The translations under genes and the position numbers were made by a program. This document shows positions 43,690 through 53,089 of a DNA stretch of 64,000 bases, one piece after another. The notes under the pieces were generated by a model. It was not told where the DNA came from and searched no databases. It was given only the letters and a program-made list of their open reading frames with translations. Position 1 is the first letter of the stretch, and each line of letters begins with the position of its first letter. The stretch lies in assembly GCF_965233615.1 (NCBI RefSeq), contig NZ_OZ247495.1. One strand, 5' to 3'. The DNA is from Pelagibius sp028280305. GTDB taxonomy: Bacteria > Pseudomonadota > Alphaproteobacteria > Kiloniellales > Kiloniellaceae.

Positions 43690-45177
43690 CTAGAAGCGCG
43701 GCAGGTCGGGAAACGGCAGCTTGCCACCGCTGATATGCATCCGCCCCAGTTCCGCGCAGCGGTGAAGCTGAGGAAAGACCTTGCCGGGATTGAGCAAGGC
43801 CTCAGGATCGAAAGCGCATTTCACCCGCTGTTGCTGCTTCATGTCGGTCTCGCTGAACATCGCGCCCATGAGATCGCGCTTCTCGACCCCCACGCCGTGC
43901 TCGCCGGTCAGTACGCCACCGACCTCGACGCAGAGTTTCAGGATGTCGGAGCCGAAATCCTCCGCCGCCTCCAGTTCTCCGGGCTTGTTGGCATCGTAGA
44001 GGATGAGGGGATGCAGGTTGCCGTCGCCGGCATGAAAGACGTTGGCGACCCTCAGGCCGTACTTCTCGCTCATCTCTCGCATGCGACGGAGAACCAGCGG
44101 CAACTGGGCCCGCGGGATGGTGCCGTCCATGCAGTAATAGTCCGGCGAGATCCGGCCGACCGCCGGGAAGGCCGCCTTGCGCCCGGCCCAAAAGGAAAGG
44201 CGTTCCTCTTCGCTTTCGCTGATCCGGCTGGTGACCGCACCGTGCCGTTCGGCGATGTCGGAAACCTCGGTGATCAGATGATCGACCTCCGCCTGAGGGC
44301 CATCCAGTTCGACGATCAGCAAGGCATCGACATCCAGGGGATAGCCGGCGTGAACGAAGTCTTCGGCGGCATGGATCGCGGGCTTGTCCATCATCTCCAT
44401 ACCGCCGGGGATGATGCCGCCGGCAATGATCGCCGCAACGCAGTCGCCGGCCTGCTCCGCCGTCGGAAATCCGAGCAGCAACGCCTGGGCCGTCTCCGGC
44501 TTTTTCAACAGGCGCACCGTCACCTCTGTCACAACCCCCAGGAGCCCTTCGGAACCGGTCATAAGGCCGAGAAGATCATAGCCCTCGGCATCCAGGTGCT
44601 TGCCGCCAATACGCAAGACGGTGCCGTCCATCAGCACCATTTCCAGACCCAGCAGATTGTTTGTGGTGAGGCCGTACTTGAGGCAGTGCACGCCGCCGGA
44701 GTTCTCGGCGACGTTGCCGCCGATGGTGCAGGCGATCTGGCTGGAGGGATCCGGCGCGTAGTAGAAACCTTCGGACTCCACCGCCTTGGTGATCCCGAGG
44801 TTGGTGACGCCCGGCTGCACCACGGCGCAGCGGTTCTCGAAGTCGATCTCCAGAACACGGTTGAACTTGCCGAGCCCCAGAATGATGCCGTCGGCCAGCG
44901 GCAAGGCCCCCCCGGAGAGCGAGGTGCCTGCCCCCCGCGGCACCACCTTGACGCCGCGTTCCTGGCAGCATTTGAGAACCTGGCTGACCTGATCCTTGGT
45001 CTCCGGCAACACCACGATCAAAGGAAGCTGCTTATAGGCGGTAAGCCCGTCGGACTCGTAGACCCGGAGTTCATCCTCGTCGACGATGACCCCCTCGCCC
45101 GGCACGATCGCCCGCAGAGCGGTCACGATGTCGGCCTTGGCCTCAATGATCGTCTGATCGGGGTCGGGCATCTTCAT
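43690..45177 (-). CDS. glcD: Glycolate oxidase subunit, FAD-linked oxidase
   Basis: 495 residues. The FAD pyrophosphate loop is VVPRGAGTSLSGGALPLADG, ACTIGGNVAENSGGVHCLKYG follows, and the C-terminal FAD-oxidase domain ends ALLNPGKVFP. The active-site histidines lie in VFHAGDGNLHPLI and GVLTGEHGVGVEKR. ATG 45177 follows GGGAGAG. It is the first gene of glcDEF. An operator palindrome lies 150 bp upstream and a leader hairpin between them. Confidence 0.95.
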   Translation of the reverse strand: MKMPDPDQTIIEAKADIVTALRAIVPGEGVIVDEDELRVYESDGLTAYKQLPLIVVLPETKDQVSQVLKCCQERGVKVVPRGAGTSLSGGALPLADGIILGLGKFNRVLEIDFENRCAVVQPGVTNLGITKAVESEGFYYAPDPSSQIACTIGGNVAENSGGVHCLKYGLTTNNLLGLEMVLMDGTVLRIGGKHLDAEGYDLLGLMTGSEGLLGVVTEVTVRLLKKPETAQALLLGFPTAEQAGDCVAAIIAGGIIPGGMEMMDKPAIHAAEDFVHAGYPLDVDALLIVELDGPQAEVDHLITEVSDIAERHGAVTSRISESEEERLSFWAGRKAAFPAVGRISPDYYCMDGTIPRAQLPLVLRRMREMSEKYGLRVANVFHAGDGNLHPLILYDANKPGELEAAEDFGSDILKLCVEVGGVLTGEHGVGVEKRDLMGAMFSETDMKQQQRVKCAFDPEALLNPGKVFPQLHRCAELGRMHISGGKLPFPDLPRF

Positions 45178-45256
45178 CGCATCGCTCTCCCAGGGTGGCG
45201 TCCGACCTTACCGGCGGACGGCGTTTATTTCCTCGTCTTCACATTCCCAGGGGTCT

Positions 45257-45301
45257 TTGCCGCCCCGGCTTATGAAGAAGCGCTTCGGGGCCGGGCGGCA
45301 A
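45257..45301 (-). other. Leader hairpin of the glcDEF message
   Basis: TTGCCGCCCCGGC (45257-45269) pairs with GCCGGGCGGCAA (45290-45301) with one bulged C and a 20-nt loop. It is between the predicted operator and the glcD start codon, so it will be in the 5' leader if transcription starts near the operator. A regulatory role is unproven. Confidence 0.4.
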
Positions 45302-45326
45302 GAGCCGGGATACCCGCGAAACACTT

Positions 45327-45345
45327 AAATTGGTAATACCAATTT
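45327..45345. promoter_or_regulatory. GntR/FadR-type operator upstream of glcD
   Basis: AAATTGGT (45327-45334) and ACCAATTT (45338-45345) are perfect 8-bp arms around AAT. This is the TTGGT-N3-ACCAA class bound by PdhR/LldR/GlcC-type regulators, and matches the site upstream of the GntR gene at 35389. It is 150 bp upstream of glcD; the gap 45178-45569 otherwise holds a hairpin and the rpmJ terminator. Confidence 0.78.
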
Positions 45346-45462
45346 CAGAAATATGGCCCGGTCTAATGGATCGGTCAATGCTTCTGCACCCTGTAAAGAG
45401 CCCGAATCCCAAGAATTCCGCCAAATTGGCATCACTGACAGACCAAAATTGAGTGGACAAAC

Positions 45463-45498
45463 GAAAGGCCGCGCCCCCAAAGGGAAGCGCGGCCTTTC
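45463..45498. terminator. Terminator after rpmJ
   Basis: GAAAGGCCGCGC (45463-45474) pairs perfectly with GCGCGGCCTTTC (45487-45498) around a 12-nt loop. On the minus strand, which rpmJ uses, the stem is followed by GTTTGTCC. A-rich and T-rich stem ends allow termination in both directions. Confidence 0.75.
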
Positions 45499-45569
45499 AA
45501 ATTCAATCGCTCGATTCGCCCCGGAACCTGTCCCCGAACGGCAGGTCCCGGCCGGTCAGCTCTCGCCGA

Positions 45570-45695
45570 TCAGCCCTGGCGGGCCTTGAATCGCGGGTTC
45601 TTTTTGTTGATCACGTAGACGCGACCCCGGCGCCGAACCACCCGGCAGCCCTTTTCCCGCAGTTTCGCGGTCTTCAGTGAGTTAACGACCTTCAT
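45570..45695 (-). CDS. rpmJ: 50S ribosomal protein L36, single-cysteine form
   Basis: 41 residues: KVVNSLKTAKLREKGCRVVR and then RRGRVYVINKKNPRFKARQG. Only one cysteine remains, so this is the zinc-free form usual in alphaproteobacteria. ATG 45695 has AGAGGA 6-7 nt upstream; longer frames are not needed. It stands alone, with a strong terminator downstream. Confidence 0.95.
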   Translation of the reverse strand: MKVVNSLKTAKLREKGCRVVRRRGRVYVINKKNPRFKARQG

Positions 45696-45829
45696 TTCTC
45701 TATCCTCTTGAGCCGCGCCGCTATGGCCCGGACGCGGAAAGGCGGGAACATAAGGACCGGCGAGGGGGCTGTCAAGCACGCGGAATCCGCTGAAAACCGA
45801 AGCAAAACGGGGCGGATGACGATCAGGCC

Positions 45830-46786
45830 TTACCAGTCGGAGAGCATCTTCTCCGCATCTTTTTTCAGTGCATGAAAACGGCAGATCCGAAGGGCGCCGC
45901 TGTCGATCGCCTTGGTGCGCCGGGTCCAGAGCTCAACGGCCTGTTCAACCGCATCCGCGGTCGACTTGTCCATTGTGTGCCCTTTGATGCTGTTCAGAAA
46001 GCCCGCCCAGGCGCTGGTGATGATCTTATGGACGTCTTCAGTGATGTCTTCCTTGATGCGTATATCCAGCCGTGCCTCGGTCAAGGCGGCCTCATAATCC
46101 TTCATCGTCCAGGGATGGGGTGCGACCGGCTCCCCCTTCTTCCAGTCTCCAACCGCCTTGGTGTCGGCGTTTTCGGCAAGCACGTAATCCGTGAAGAGCA
46201 GCTGGCCGCGCGGCTTGATCATGTTGATGATCTCAGCCAGCAGGCGCTCCTTGTCCTCGACCAGATACAGGGCCTCTTTGGAAAAAACACAGTCGATGGA
46301 CGACTCGCGGAACTCGTAGTGGTCCACGTCGAAGTAGTGGATGGGCGCCCGCTTGGCGAGCCCGGCCATGGTGGAAAGCTCCATACCGGCATCCGCCACT
46401 TCACGGTCGGCCTCCAACCCTGTCATCCAGATGTCGAAATGCTCGGCGATGATCCGGGTGGCGCCACCGAGCCCGGCACCGACTTCGATCACCGTATGTT
46501 TGGGATCCAGCGCGAAGGGCTTGACCAGCTTCAGGATATAGTTTTTGTCGCCGGGGCCGGACATGCCCTCGCCCCAGATCTCCTGCATCACTTCAAGCCG
46601 CTTGGACATCCACTCCGGCGAACCAGGCTCCGGCGCGTCCTCGTCCAGTTCTCCGGACTCGAAGGGCACCAGCTTCTTTTGGTGGACCGTCAGGTCATAG
46701 CCTTCCCACCACGCTTTCAACCGCATCCAAAATGGAATCTGGGTCTTCAGCGTTGCTTGCTGGGACGAGTTGGCACCTTGAGCCAT
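45830..46786 (-). CDS. Class I SAM-dependent methyltransferase
   Basis: 318 residues. Motif I is HTVIEVGAGLGGATRIIAEH (about 98-117), motif II/III regions are SIDCVFSKEALYLVED and PRGQLLFTDYVLAENAD. An N-terminal extension of about 95 residues (FWMRLKAWWEGYDLTVHQKK, MQEIWGEGMSGPGDKNYI) is characteristic. The pattern is similar to phosphoethanolamine or small-amine N-methyltransferases, but the substrate is not determined. It is monocistronic. Confidence 0.87.
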   Translation of the reverse strand: MAQGANSSQQATLKTQIPFWMRLKAWWEGYDLTVHQKKLVPFESGELDEDAPEPGSPEWMSKRLEVMQEIWGEGMSGPGDKNYILKLVKPFALDPKHTVIEVGAGLGGATRIIAEHFDIWMTGLEADREVADAGMELSTMAGLAKRAPIHYFDVDHYEFRESSIDCVFSKEALYLVEDKERLLAEIINMIKPRGQLLFTDYVLAENADTKAVGDWKKGEPVAPHPWTMKDYEAALTEARLDIRIKEDITEDVHKIITSAWAGFLNSIKGHTMDKSTADAVEQAVELWTRRTKAIDSGALRICRFHALKKDAEKMLSDW

Positions 46787-47067
46787 GGTATTCCTTCACT
46801 CATCAGACGGGCACCCGGCCGAACCACGGCGATAATTGCGGCCGGATTTCTTCCCTCCATTAACCTTAGATAGCGAGAAATCCTTTAATCACCCTTAAGC
46901 CACTGGCCGGCCATGGTTTACTCAAACTGGCGGTTACACAGCCGTATGCGCAACCGGGACGGGCATTCATCTGGTGTTGCACAAGAAGCCGGTGATACGG
47001 CGGCCATAGCCGCGCTGTATGGCCGAACCCGATCCAATGACTGCGAAGAGCTGCTATCGCGAAAAGC

Positions 47068-48702
47068 TCAGGCCGCAGACCGGGGCGTGAGCGCCGCCGG
47101 GGAAACCTTCAGATCCAGGATGGCGGGTACGCCGGCGGCTTGGGCACGGGCCAGGGCGGCCGGGAAATCCTCATGGCTGGCCACCGTTTCCCCGTAGCCA
47201 CCATAGGCCTGGGCCAGCGCGGCAAAGTCCGGGTTCACCATGTCGGTGCCTGAGGGACGGCCCGGATAGTCACGCTCCTGGTGCATGCGGATCGTGCCGT
47301 AGAGGCCGTTGTTGGAAATCAGCACGATGATGTTGGCGCCGTATTGGACCGCGGTACCGAACTCCTGCATGGTCATCTGAAAGCAGCCGTCACCGGCCAG
47401 GCAGATTACATCACGGTCGGGATGCTCAAGCTTCGCGGCAACCGAGGCCGGCAGACCGTAGCCCATGGACCCGCTGGTCGGGGCAAGTTGGGTCCGCCAG
47501 GACTTGTATCGAAAGTAGCGATGCAGCCAGGCCGAATAGTTGCCGGCGCCGTTTGTGAGGATGGCGTTTTCGGGCAGCGTCCGGGAAAGGTGCAGAATGA
47601 GCTGCTCCATCTTCAGCGCGCCGGGGGTTTCCTGCGGCACCTGCCAGGCCTCGTAGTCCGCCCGCCCCGCTTCGAGCCAGTCGCTTCGCGCCGCATCGCT
47701 CGCTGCTTCCACTGCAGCCGCCAATTGCTGGACGAAGGCCCCGGCGGAGGCAGCGACGGCGCGGGCCGGTCGGTAGACCCGCCCCGGTTCGCTGGGATCG
47801 GCATGAACGTGGACCAGCCGCTGCCGCGGTTCGGGGATATCCACCAGGCTGTAGCCGCTGGTGGTAATCTCTCCCAGCCGCGCGCCCAGGACCAGCAGCA
47901 GGTCAGCCGAGCGCACCCGCTCGGCCAAGTTCGGATTGATGCCGATGCCGACATCGCCGATGTAACAAGGATGCCGGTTGTCGAGGTAGTCCTGGCAGCG
48001 GAAGGAAACGCCCACGGGCAGCGACAGCTTACCCACCAACTGTTCAAGGGCCGCGCCGGCAGCAGCCGACCAGCCGCCGCCGCCGACAATGGCGAGCGGT
48101 TTCTCGGCCGCTTCGATCAGCGCCAGAACCGAGCCGACGTCCTCCTGCGATGCCAGCCCGGAGGCGAGCACAGCCGGCGCAGCGTCGGCAACATCGGCAG
48201 AGGCCGAAAGCATGTCCTCCGGCAACGCCAAGACCACCGGCCCGGGCCGCCCGGAGGCCGCCACGTGAAAGGCCGCGCTGACGTATTCCGGAATGCGCTC
48301 GGTCACCTCGATCTCGGCAACCCACTTGGCGAGGGGGCCGAACATCTGCCGGTAGTCGACTTCCTGAAAGGCCTCGCGATCCCGCTGCCCGCGGGCGACC
48401 TGGCCGACGAAGAGCACCATCGGCGTCGAATCCTGAAAGGCGACATGGACGCCGGCCGAAGCATTGGTGGCGCCCGGTCCCCGGGTCACAAAGGCCACGC
48501 CGGGCCGGCCGGTCAACTTGCCATGGGCCTCGGCCATCATCGCCGCGCCGCCTTCCTGACGGCAGACGATCGTCTGAATCGGACTCTGGTGCAGCCCGTC
48601 CAAAGCCGCCAGGTAGCTTTCGCCGGGAATGCAGAAAACCCTGTCGACACCCTGGATACGCAGTTGGTCTACAAGGATCTGGCCGCCGTGGCGTTCGGAC
48701 AT
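47068..48702 (-). CDS. Thiamine-diphosphate-dependent enzyme, acetolactate synthase-like
   Basis: 544 residues. The PYR-domain catalytic Glu is in CRQEGGAAMMAEAHG, so it is not glyoxylate carboligase, which lacks that Glu. The PP domain binds ThDP through GDGCFQMTMQEFGTAVQYGANIIVLISNN (GDG-x~26-NN). ATG 48702 has GGGAG upstream. FAD-loop residues are weak. It could be an acetolactate-synthase-like decarboxylase/ligase acting on a 2-keto acid, and sits beside a sugar-acid-type TRAP/IlvD/RraA cluster under a GntR gene on the same strand; the product is not known. Confidence 0.86.
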   Translation of the reverse strand: MSERHGGQILVDQLRIQGVDRVFCIPGESYLAALDGLHQSPIQTIVCRQEGGAAMMAEAHGKLTGRPGVAFVTRGPGATNASAGVHVAFQDSTPMVLFVGQVARGQRDREAFQEVDYRQMFGPLAKWVAEIEVTERIPEYVSAAFHVAASGRPGPVVLALPEDMLSASADVADAAPAVLASGLASQEDVGSVLALIEAAEKPLAIVGGGGWSAAAGAALEQLVGKLSLPVGVSFRCQDYLDNRHPCYIGDVGIGINPNLAERVRSADLLLVLGARLGEITTSGYSLVDIPEPRQRLVHVHADPSEPGRVYRPARAVAASAGAFVQQLAAAVEAASDAARSDWLEAGRADYEAWQVPQETPGALKMEQLILHLSRTLPENAILTNGAGNYSAWLHRYFRYKSWRTQLAPTSGSMGYGLPASVAAKLEHPDRDVICLAGDGCFQMTMQEFGTAVQYGANIIVLISNNGLYGTIRMHQERDYPGRPSGTDMVNPDFAALAQAYGGYGETVASHEDFPAALARAQAAGVPAILDLKVSPAALTPRSAA

Positions 48703-48888
48703 TTCGCACTCCCAAGAAAGGTCTTTATACCGATCTTCCCTTTTGCCACAGCGGCAGCCAGGAAGAAACGGGCCGTTGCATGACTGCCCTGGTGATGATT
48801 CCTGTGCCGGCGCGGGTTGCGCATCGACGCCGAAGTCGGCCGCCATCCGAACATCAAGGTCTGCGGCAGAGACGGCATCGACGGCCAA

Positions 48889-49620
48889 CTACGCCGACGT
48901 CCTGAAGTGATCGGGGTATTCCCGGCGCAGTAGATCGATCCGCTCGATGGTGCCGGTCAGGTGCCGGCGCATTTCCTCCTGCGCGCCCTGTTCATCGCCG
49001 GCCTCGACCGCATCGATGATCGCGCGGTGGGCCGCCAGAATAGCGTTGATCTTGCCTTCTTTCGGCAGATCGAGGCGGCGGGCACGTGCCATATGCCCGG
49101 CCTTCGCTTTCAACAGACTGTGCAGATTCAACTGGCCCACCCCGTCAAACAGGGTTTGATGAAAGGCTTCGTCCAGTTCGTTGAACATCGCCATCTCGTC
49201 CAGGTTATCGGCAAGAACCTCCTGCATATCCAAGATCGCCCGCGCTTTTTTGATAACAGCCGGGTCCGGCGCCCGGGCCAGGCGGCGCACCACTTCCGCC
49301 TCCACCGCCATGCGCAGAAAGTGGGCCTCGTTGAGTTGCGCCACATCGATCTTGGTGACGATGGTCTTGGACTGCGGGAAAATCCTGACAAGCCCGTCCT
49401 GCTCCAGCCGCTGCATCGCCTCGCGGATCGGCGACTGGCTGACTTCGTACCGCTGTGTGAGTTCGACCCTGGACAGGGTGGCACCGGGCGGCAGTTCCAG
49501 ATTGACGATACGCTGGCGCAGGTCGTCATAGACACGCTGCGAGGCAGTCGCGGACTCTCCACGGTTCGCGGGCAACATGCCGCTCCCCGCCAGCCGGTGA
49601 TCGGACATCGAAACGGCCAT
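48889..49620 (-). CDS. GntR family (FCD) regulator of the TRAP/dehydratase cluster
   Basis: 243 residues. The winged HTH is LPPGATLSRVELTQRYEVSQSPIREAMQRLEQDG, and the FCD domain has FNELDEAFHQTLFDGV, AHRAIIDAVEAGD and MRRHLTGT. ATG 49620 follows AAGGGG. It is divergent from a TRAP binding-protein gene, with a palindromic, AT-rich operator between them. Likely effector: the sugar acid handled by the cluster. Confidence 0.88.
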   Translation of the reverse strand: MAVSMSDHRLAGSGMLPANRGESATASQRVYDDLRQRIVNLELPPGATLSRVELTQRYEVSQSPIREAMQRLEQDGLVRIFPQSKTIVTKIDVAQLNEAHFLRMAVEAEVVRRLARAPDPAVIKKARAILDMQEVLADNLDEMAMFNELDEAFHQTLFDGVGQLNLHSLLKAKAGHMARARRLDLPKEGKINAILAAHRAIIDAVEAGDEQGAQEEMRRHLTGTIERIDLLRREYPDHFRTSA

Positions 49621-49698
49621 AAAACCCCTTTGCTTTTCCGGCGGCCTCGCCCGAGGCCCCTTTTGTCCCCTTCAAATAGCGCGGGATAAAGTTTGATT

Positions 49699-49725
49699 CA
49701 ACTAGTCTGCTAATATATTAGTTGA
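49699..49725. promoter_or_regulatory. Probable GntR operator upstream of the TRAP cluster
   Basis: TCAACTA (49699-49705) and TAGTTGA (49719-49725) are inverted with 13 bp between. CTAATATATTAG (49710-49721) is a second, perfect 12-bp palindrome overlapping the right arm. The sites lie between the GntR start (49620) and the binding-protein start (49791). Confidence 0.6.
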
Positions 49726-49790
49726 CTGTCATCGCATAGAGCTGCGTTACGGCAGCCGCGCAAATAAGACGACCCCCACGGGAGGAAATC

Positions 49791-50840
49791 ATGAAAATCA
49801 AAAGCTTAAACAAGGCCTCGACGATTGTGGCGCTCGCGGCCGCCTTTGGAATCGGCCTCGGCACGGCGGCCGAGGCCCGCACGCTCAAGGTCCAGACAAG
49901 CGCCACGGCCAGCCACTTCACCCTGGCCTTTCTCAACGAGACCTGGGTGCCGCGGCTGAAGGACATGACCGGCGGGTCGCTGGAAATAGAACTGCTGCCG
50001 ATCAAGGCGGTGGTGCCGCATCGCGAAACGCCGGAAGCCGTTGCCATGGGTATCCTCGACGGCGATCTCACCTCGATCAACTACTTCGCCGGACGCGATC
50101 CCTCCTTCGCCTTGATGGGCGATCTGATCGCCGGTTATGACAGTGCCGACCAGATCCAGGCCTACTGCGCGATCGGCGGCGGCAAGGAGATGCTCCAGAA
50201 GCTCTATGACCAGTATCAGCCGGGGGTGAAGGTCATCGGCTGCGGCGCCTATGCCCGCGAAGCCTTTGTTTCAAGCGTTCCGGTACGCGGCGTGGCCGAC
50301 TTCAAGGGCGTGAAAGTCCGCTCCCCCGAAGGTCTTGCCTCTGAGGTCTTCAAGCGCGCCGGTGCGTCGCCGGTTTCACTGCCGGGCTCCGAAGTCTACA
50401 CGGCGCTCGAGAAAGGCGTGATCGACGCAGCCGACAACTCGGCCTACGCCAACAACGATGCCAACGGCCTGAACAAGATCGCCAAGTTCCCGATCTTTCC
50501 CGGCATTCACTCCACACCGATCCTTCAGTTCACGGTTTCCCAGACGGCCTGGGATCAAATGACGGCGGCCGAGCAGGCTGCGCTGGAGGTCTGGTATCTC
50601 GCCGCTTACAACGACATGCGGCGGATCGTCGATATGAAGGACCGCGAACTGGTCGCCCGCGACAAGGCCGCCGGCGACATTGAGGTCATCGACTGGCCGC
50701 AGTCCGAGCGCGATGCCTTTCGCGAGATCGCCGTCGGCGCCTGGAAGGACTACGCCGCATCCTCGGAGATGGCTCAGGAAGTCTACGCATCGCACATCGC
50801 ATTCATGAAGAAGATCGGTCTTCTGAACGCAGACTTCTGA
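49791..50840 (+). CDS. TRAP transporter substrate-binding protein
   Basis: 349 residues. ATG 49791 follows GGGAGGA. The signal peptide is LNKASTIVALAAAFGIGLGT, ending AEA, with mature RTLKVQTSAT. The DctP pattern is visible at VRGVADFKGVKVRSPEGLAS and EVYTALEKGVIDAADNSAYA. It feeds the fused QM permease downstream. The order with an IlvD/Edd dehydratase and RraA aldolase suggests an aldonate or related sugar acid, which is inference. Confidence 0.92.
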   Translation: MKIKSLNKASTIVALAAAFGIGLGTAAEARTLKVQTSATASHFTLAFLNETWVPRLKDMTGGSLEIELLPIKAVVPHRETPEAVAMGILDGDLTSINYFAGRDPSFALMGDLIAGYDSADQIQAYCAIGGGKEMLQKLYDQYQPGVKVIGCGAYAREAFVSSVPVRGVADFKGVKVRSPEGLASEVFKRAGASPVSLPGSEVYTALEKGVIDAADNSAYANNDANGLNKIAKFPIFPGIHSTPILQFTVSQTAWDQMTAAEQAALEVWYLAAYNDMRRIVDMKDRELVARDKAAGDIEVIDWPQSERDAFREIAVGAWKDYAASSEMAQEVYASHIAFMKKIGLLNADF

Positions 50841-50850
50841 CGACAGGCAA

Positions 50851-50927
50851 GGTCACACCTGCTCCGGCGGGTGTGGCCGACGTCTGATGTCTTTCGGCTG
50901 CCGACCTGCCTCTGGAGCACAGGCAGG
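50851..50927 (+). terminator. Two hairpins after the TRAP binding-protein gene
   Basis: GGTCACACC (50851-50859) pairs with GGTGTGGCC (50870-50878), and CCTGCCT (50905-50911) pairs with AGGCAGG (50921-50927). No T-run follows. As in the mat operon, a hairpin stands between the binding-protein and permease genes and may set their ratio. The 148-bp gap has no gene. Confidence 0.5.
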
Positions 50928-50988
50928 CTGCCTCTCCCAACCCGGCGTCGCCCGCATCAGTACGCCGGACCGGTAAGGTCTCCCCTCT

Positions 50989-53067
50989 ATGAGTCACCCA
51001 ACGGGAACGCTTCAAGATACCGACATTGAGATCGGCGCGGATGACCCTCTGCACGACGATACGTCGTTGCCGCTGGCGCGTTACGGGATCGTCGATCACA
51101 TCAGCCACTTCTCGGGGCTTTGCGTCTCGGTACTCTACATGGTCGCCGCGGGCGCGACGCTCTGGGAAGTCGTTGCCCGCTATGTCTTCCATGCGCCGAC
51201 GCAATGGGCCTTTGAAGTCGTCATGGTTCTCTGCGCGACATCCTGGATGATTTCGTCGGGCTACGTGACGCTGAAGAAGCGGCATATCGGGATCACGGTC
51301 TTTCATGTTCTCGCGCCAGACCGGGTGCGCTGGTGGCTTGATCTCTTCGCGATGCTGGTCGGCATTGCCGCCCTCTTTCTGCTGCTGACGGATGCCTCGA
51401 TCCGCGCCTTTACCGCGGTCGACCATGTGGAGCGGACCGGCAGCGCCTTCAACTCACCGATGCCCATGATGCTGAAGGTTCTGCTTCTGCTGGGCACCAT
51501 CCTTTACCTGACCCAGTTGACGGTGAATCTTTACCGTCACTTCGACTCGCCAGGCTGGCGCGTTGCGGTGAAAACCCTCGGCGCCTTCATGGCCTTTTAC
51601 TTCGTCTCCACCCTGGCGGCCCACTACGGCGGCGCCGACAGCATGCTGGGTCTGCCCCAGAGCTTTTTCAGCGGTATCGCCCAGGCGCTTGACCCCAGCC
51701 AGGTGCTCGACATGCGCGCCTATGACCTGGGCACGGTTTCCTTCGTCATGGTGCTGCTGCTGGTCGCCCTGATGATGACCGGCATGCCGCTCGGCATCGT
51801 CACCCTGATCGTCTCGGTTCTGATGGCGATCGCTTTTTTCGGTCCGCGCGGGCTCTACCTCGTGTCCACCAACGCCACCGGCCTCCTGGACCACTATACC
51901 CTGGTCGCGATCCCCTTCTTCGTGCTCATGGCCTCCATTCTGGAGCGTGCCGGGATTGCGGAAGACCTCTTCGACGCCATGTCGATTTTCGCCGGCAACC
52001 TGCGCGGCGGCGTGGCCGTGCAGACGGTTGTCGTCGCCGTCATCCTGGCGGCCATGTCGGGCGTCATGGGCGGTGAGATCGTCATGCTTGGCCTCGTGGC
52101 CCTGCCGCAGATGCTGCGCCTGGGTTACGACCGCAAACTGACCATCGGGTTGATCTGCGCCTCAGGCGCCCTGGCGACCCTGATCCCGCCTTCCATCATC
52201 ATGATCGTCTACGGCTTGTCCGCGGAAGTGGGGATCGGCGACCTCTTCATGGCCGGTGCCCTGCCCGGCATCATGCTGGCCACCTTCTACGCGCTCTTCG
52301 TCCTCCTGCGGGTCAACCTGAACCCGAAACTCGCCCCCACCGCAAAGGAAGTCGAGGCGATGACGGGGACCAGCAACAAGCTTTCCCGCGCGCGCATGAA
52401 CGCGGTCCTGCTCTGCATCCTGCTTATCGGCTCGGTGATGGGATCGATCTACGGCGGCATCGCTTCGGTGACCGAGGCCGCCGCCGTGGGCTGCTTCGGC
52501 GCCATTGTGGTCGCCGCCGTGCGTCACGAAATGAAATGGCCGGTGCTCCAGGCGGCCCTGCTGGGATCGATGACCACGGTCGGCACGATCATCTGGCTGA
52601 TCCTGGGTGCGGTCTCCTTTGTCGGCATCTTCAATCTGGTCGGTGGCGCCGCGTTCATGCGCTCCCTGTTCCTGGACCTCGGGCTGCCGGCGATGGGGGT
52701 CATCCTGGTGATGATGGCGATCCTCGTCATCCTCGGCACCTTTATGGAATGGATCGCCATCGTCTTCATAACAGTGCCGGTCTTCGCGCCGGTGGTGATG
52801 ACCCTGGCGCCCGAGCTGGGATTGACCGAGGAAGAGGCGAAAATCTGGTTCGGCGTGCTTTTCGTGATGAACATTCAGATCTACTTTCTCTCACCACCTT
52901 TCGGGCCGGCCTGCTTCTGGCTGAAATCAGTGGCGCCGAAAGACATCAGCCTCCAGGAAATCTTCGTTTCCGTCCTGCCCTTCATCGGGTTGCAGATTAT
53001 CGGCCTGGTTCTGGTGATGACGTTCCCGCAGATCGCCCTCTGGCTGCCCCAGGCCCTGGGCGGATGA
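50989..53067 (+). CDS. Fused TRAP permease (DctQ-DctM)
   Basis: 692 residues. Residues 1-230 are a DctQ-like part (LYMVAAGATLWEVVARYVFH, WAFEVVMVLCATSWMISSGY) and 240-692 the DctM part (LVAIPFFVLMASILERAG, MSGVMGGEIVMLG, ASGALATLIPPSIIMIVYG). A joined QM chain is a known natural variant. About 16 hydrophobic spans. It works with the binding protein and perhaps the microprotein encoded just downstream. Confidence 0.93.
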   Translation: MSHPTGTLQDTDIEIGADDPLHDDTSLPLARYGIVDHISHFSGLCVSVLYMVAAGATLWEVVARYVFHAPTQWAFEVVMVLCATSWMISSGYVTLKKRHIGITVFHVLAPDRVRWWLDLFAMLVGIAALFLLLTDASIRAFTAVDHVERTGSAFNSPMPMMLKVLLLLGTILYLTQLTVNLYRHFDSPGWRVAVKTLGAFMAFYFVSTLAAHYGGADSMLGLPQSFFSGIAQALDPSQVLDMRAYDLGTVSFVMVLLLVALMMTGMPLGIVTLIVSVLMAIAFFGPRGLYLVSTNATGLLDHYTLVAIPFFVLMASILERAGIAEDLFDAMSIFAGNLRGGVAVQTVVVAVILAAMSGVMGGEIVMLGLVALPQMLRLGYDRKLTIGLICASGALATLIPPSIIMIVYGLSAEVGIGDLFMAGALPGIMLATFYALFVLLRVNLNPKLAPTAKEVEAMTGTSNKLSRARMNAVLLCILLIGSVMGSIYGGIASVTEAAAVGCFGAIVVAAVRHEMKWPVLQAALLGSMTTVGTIIWLILGAVSFVGIFNLVGGAAFMRSLFLDLGLPAMGVILVMMAILVILGTFMEWIAIVFITVPVFAPVVMTLAPELGLTEEEAKIWFGVLFVMNIQIYFLSPPFGPACFWLKSVAPKDISLQEIFVSVLPFIGLQIIGLVLVMTFPQIALWLPQALGG

Positions 53068-53089
53068 CGATAAAGACAAGGAGGTCCAG

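Noticed and set aside
41497..45336. Very long plus-strand frames opposite glcDEF
   Set aside because: The composition is that of antisense of GC-rich genes; glcD, glcE and glcF on the other strand have full motifs.
46787..47067. Possible small gene or RNA in the gap between the methyltransferase and the ThDP enzyme
   Set aside because: I saw no ribosome-binding site with a conserved-looking frame and no convincing hairpin with a T-run.
47068..48702. ThDP enzyme as glyoxylate carboligase working with glcDEF
   Set aside because: Glyoxylate carboligase lacks the conserved PYR-domain Glu; here CRQEGG keeps it.
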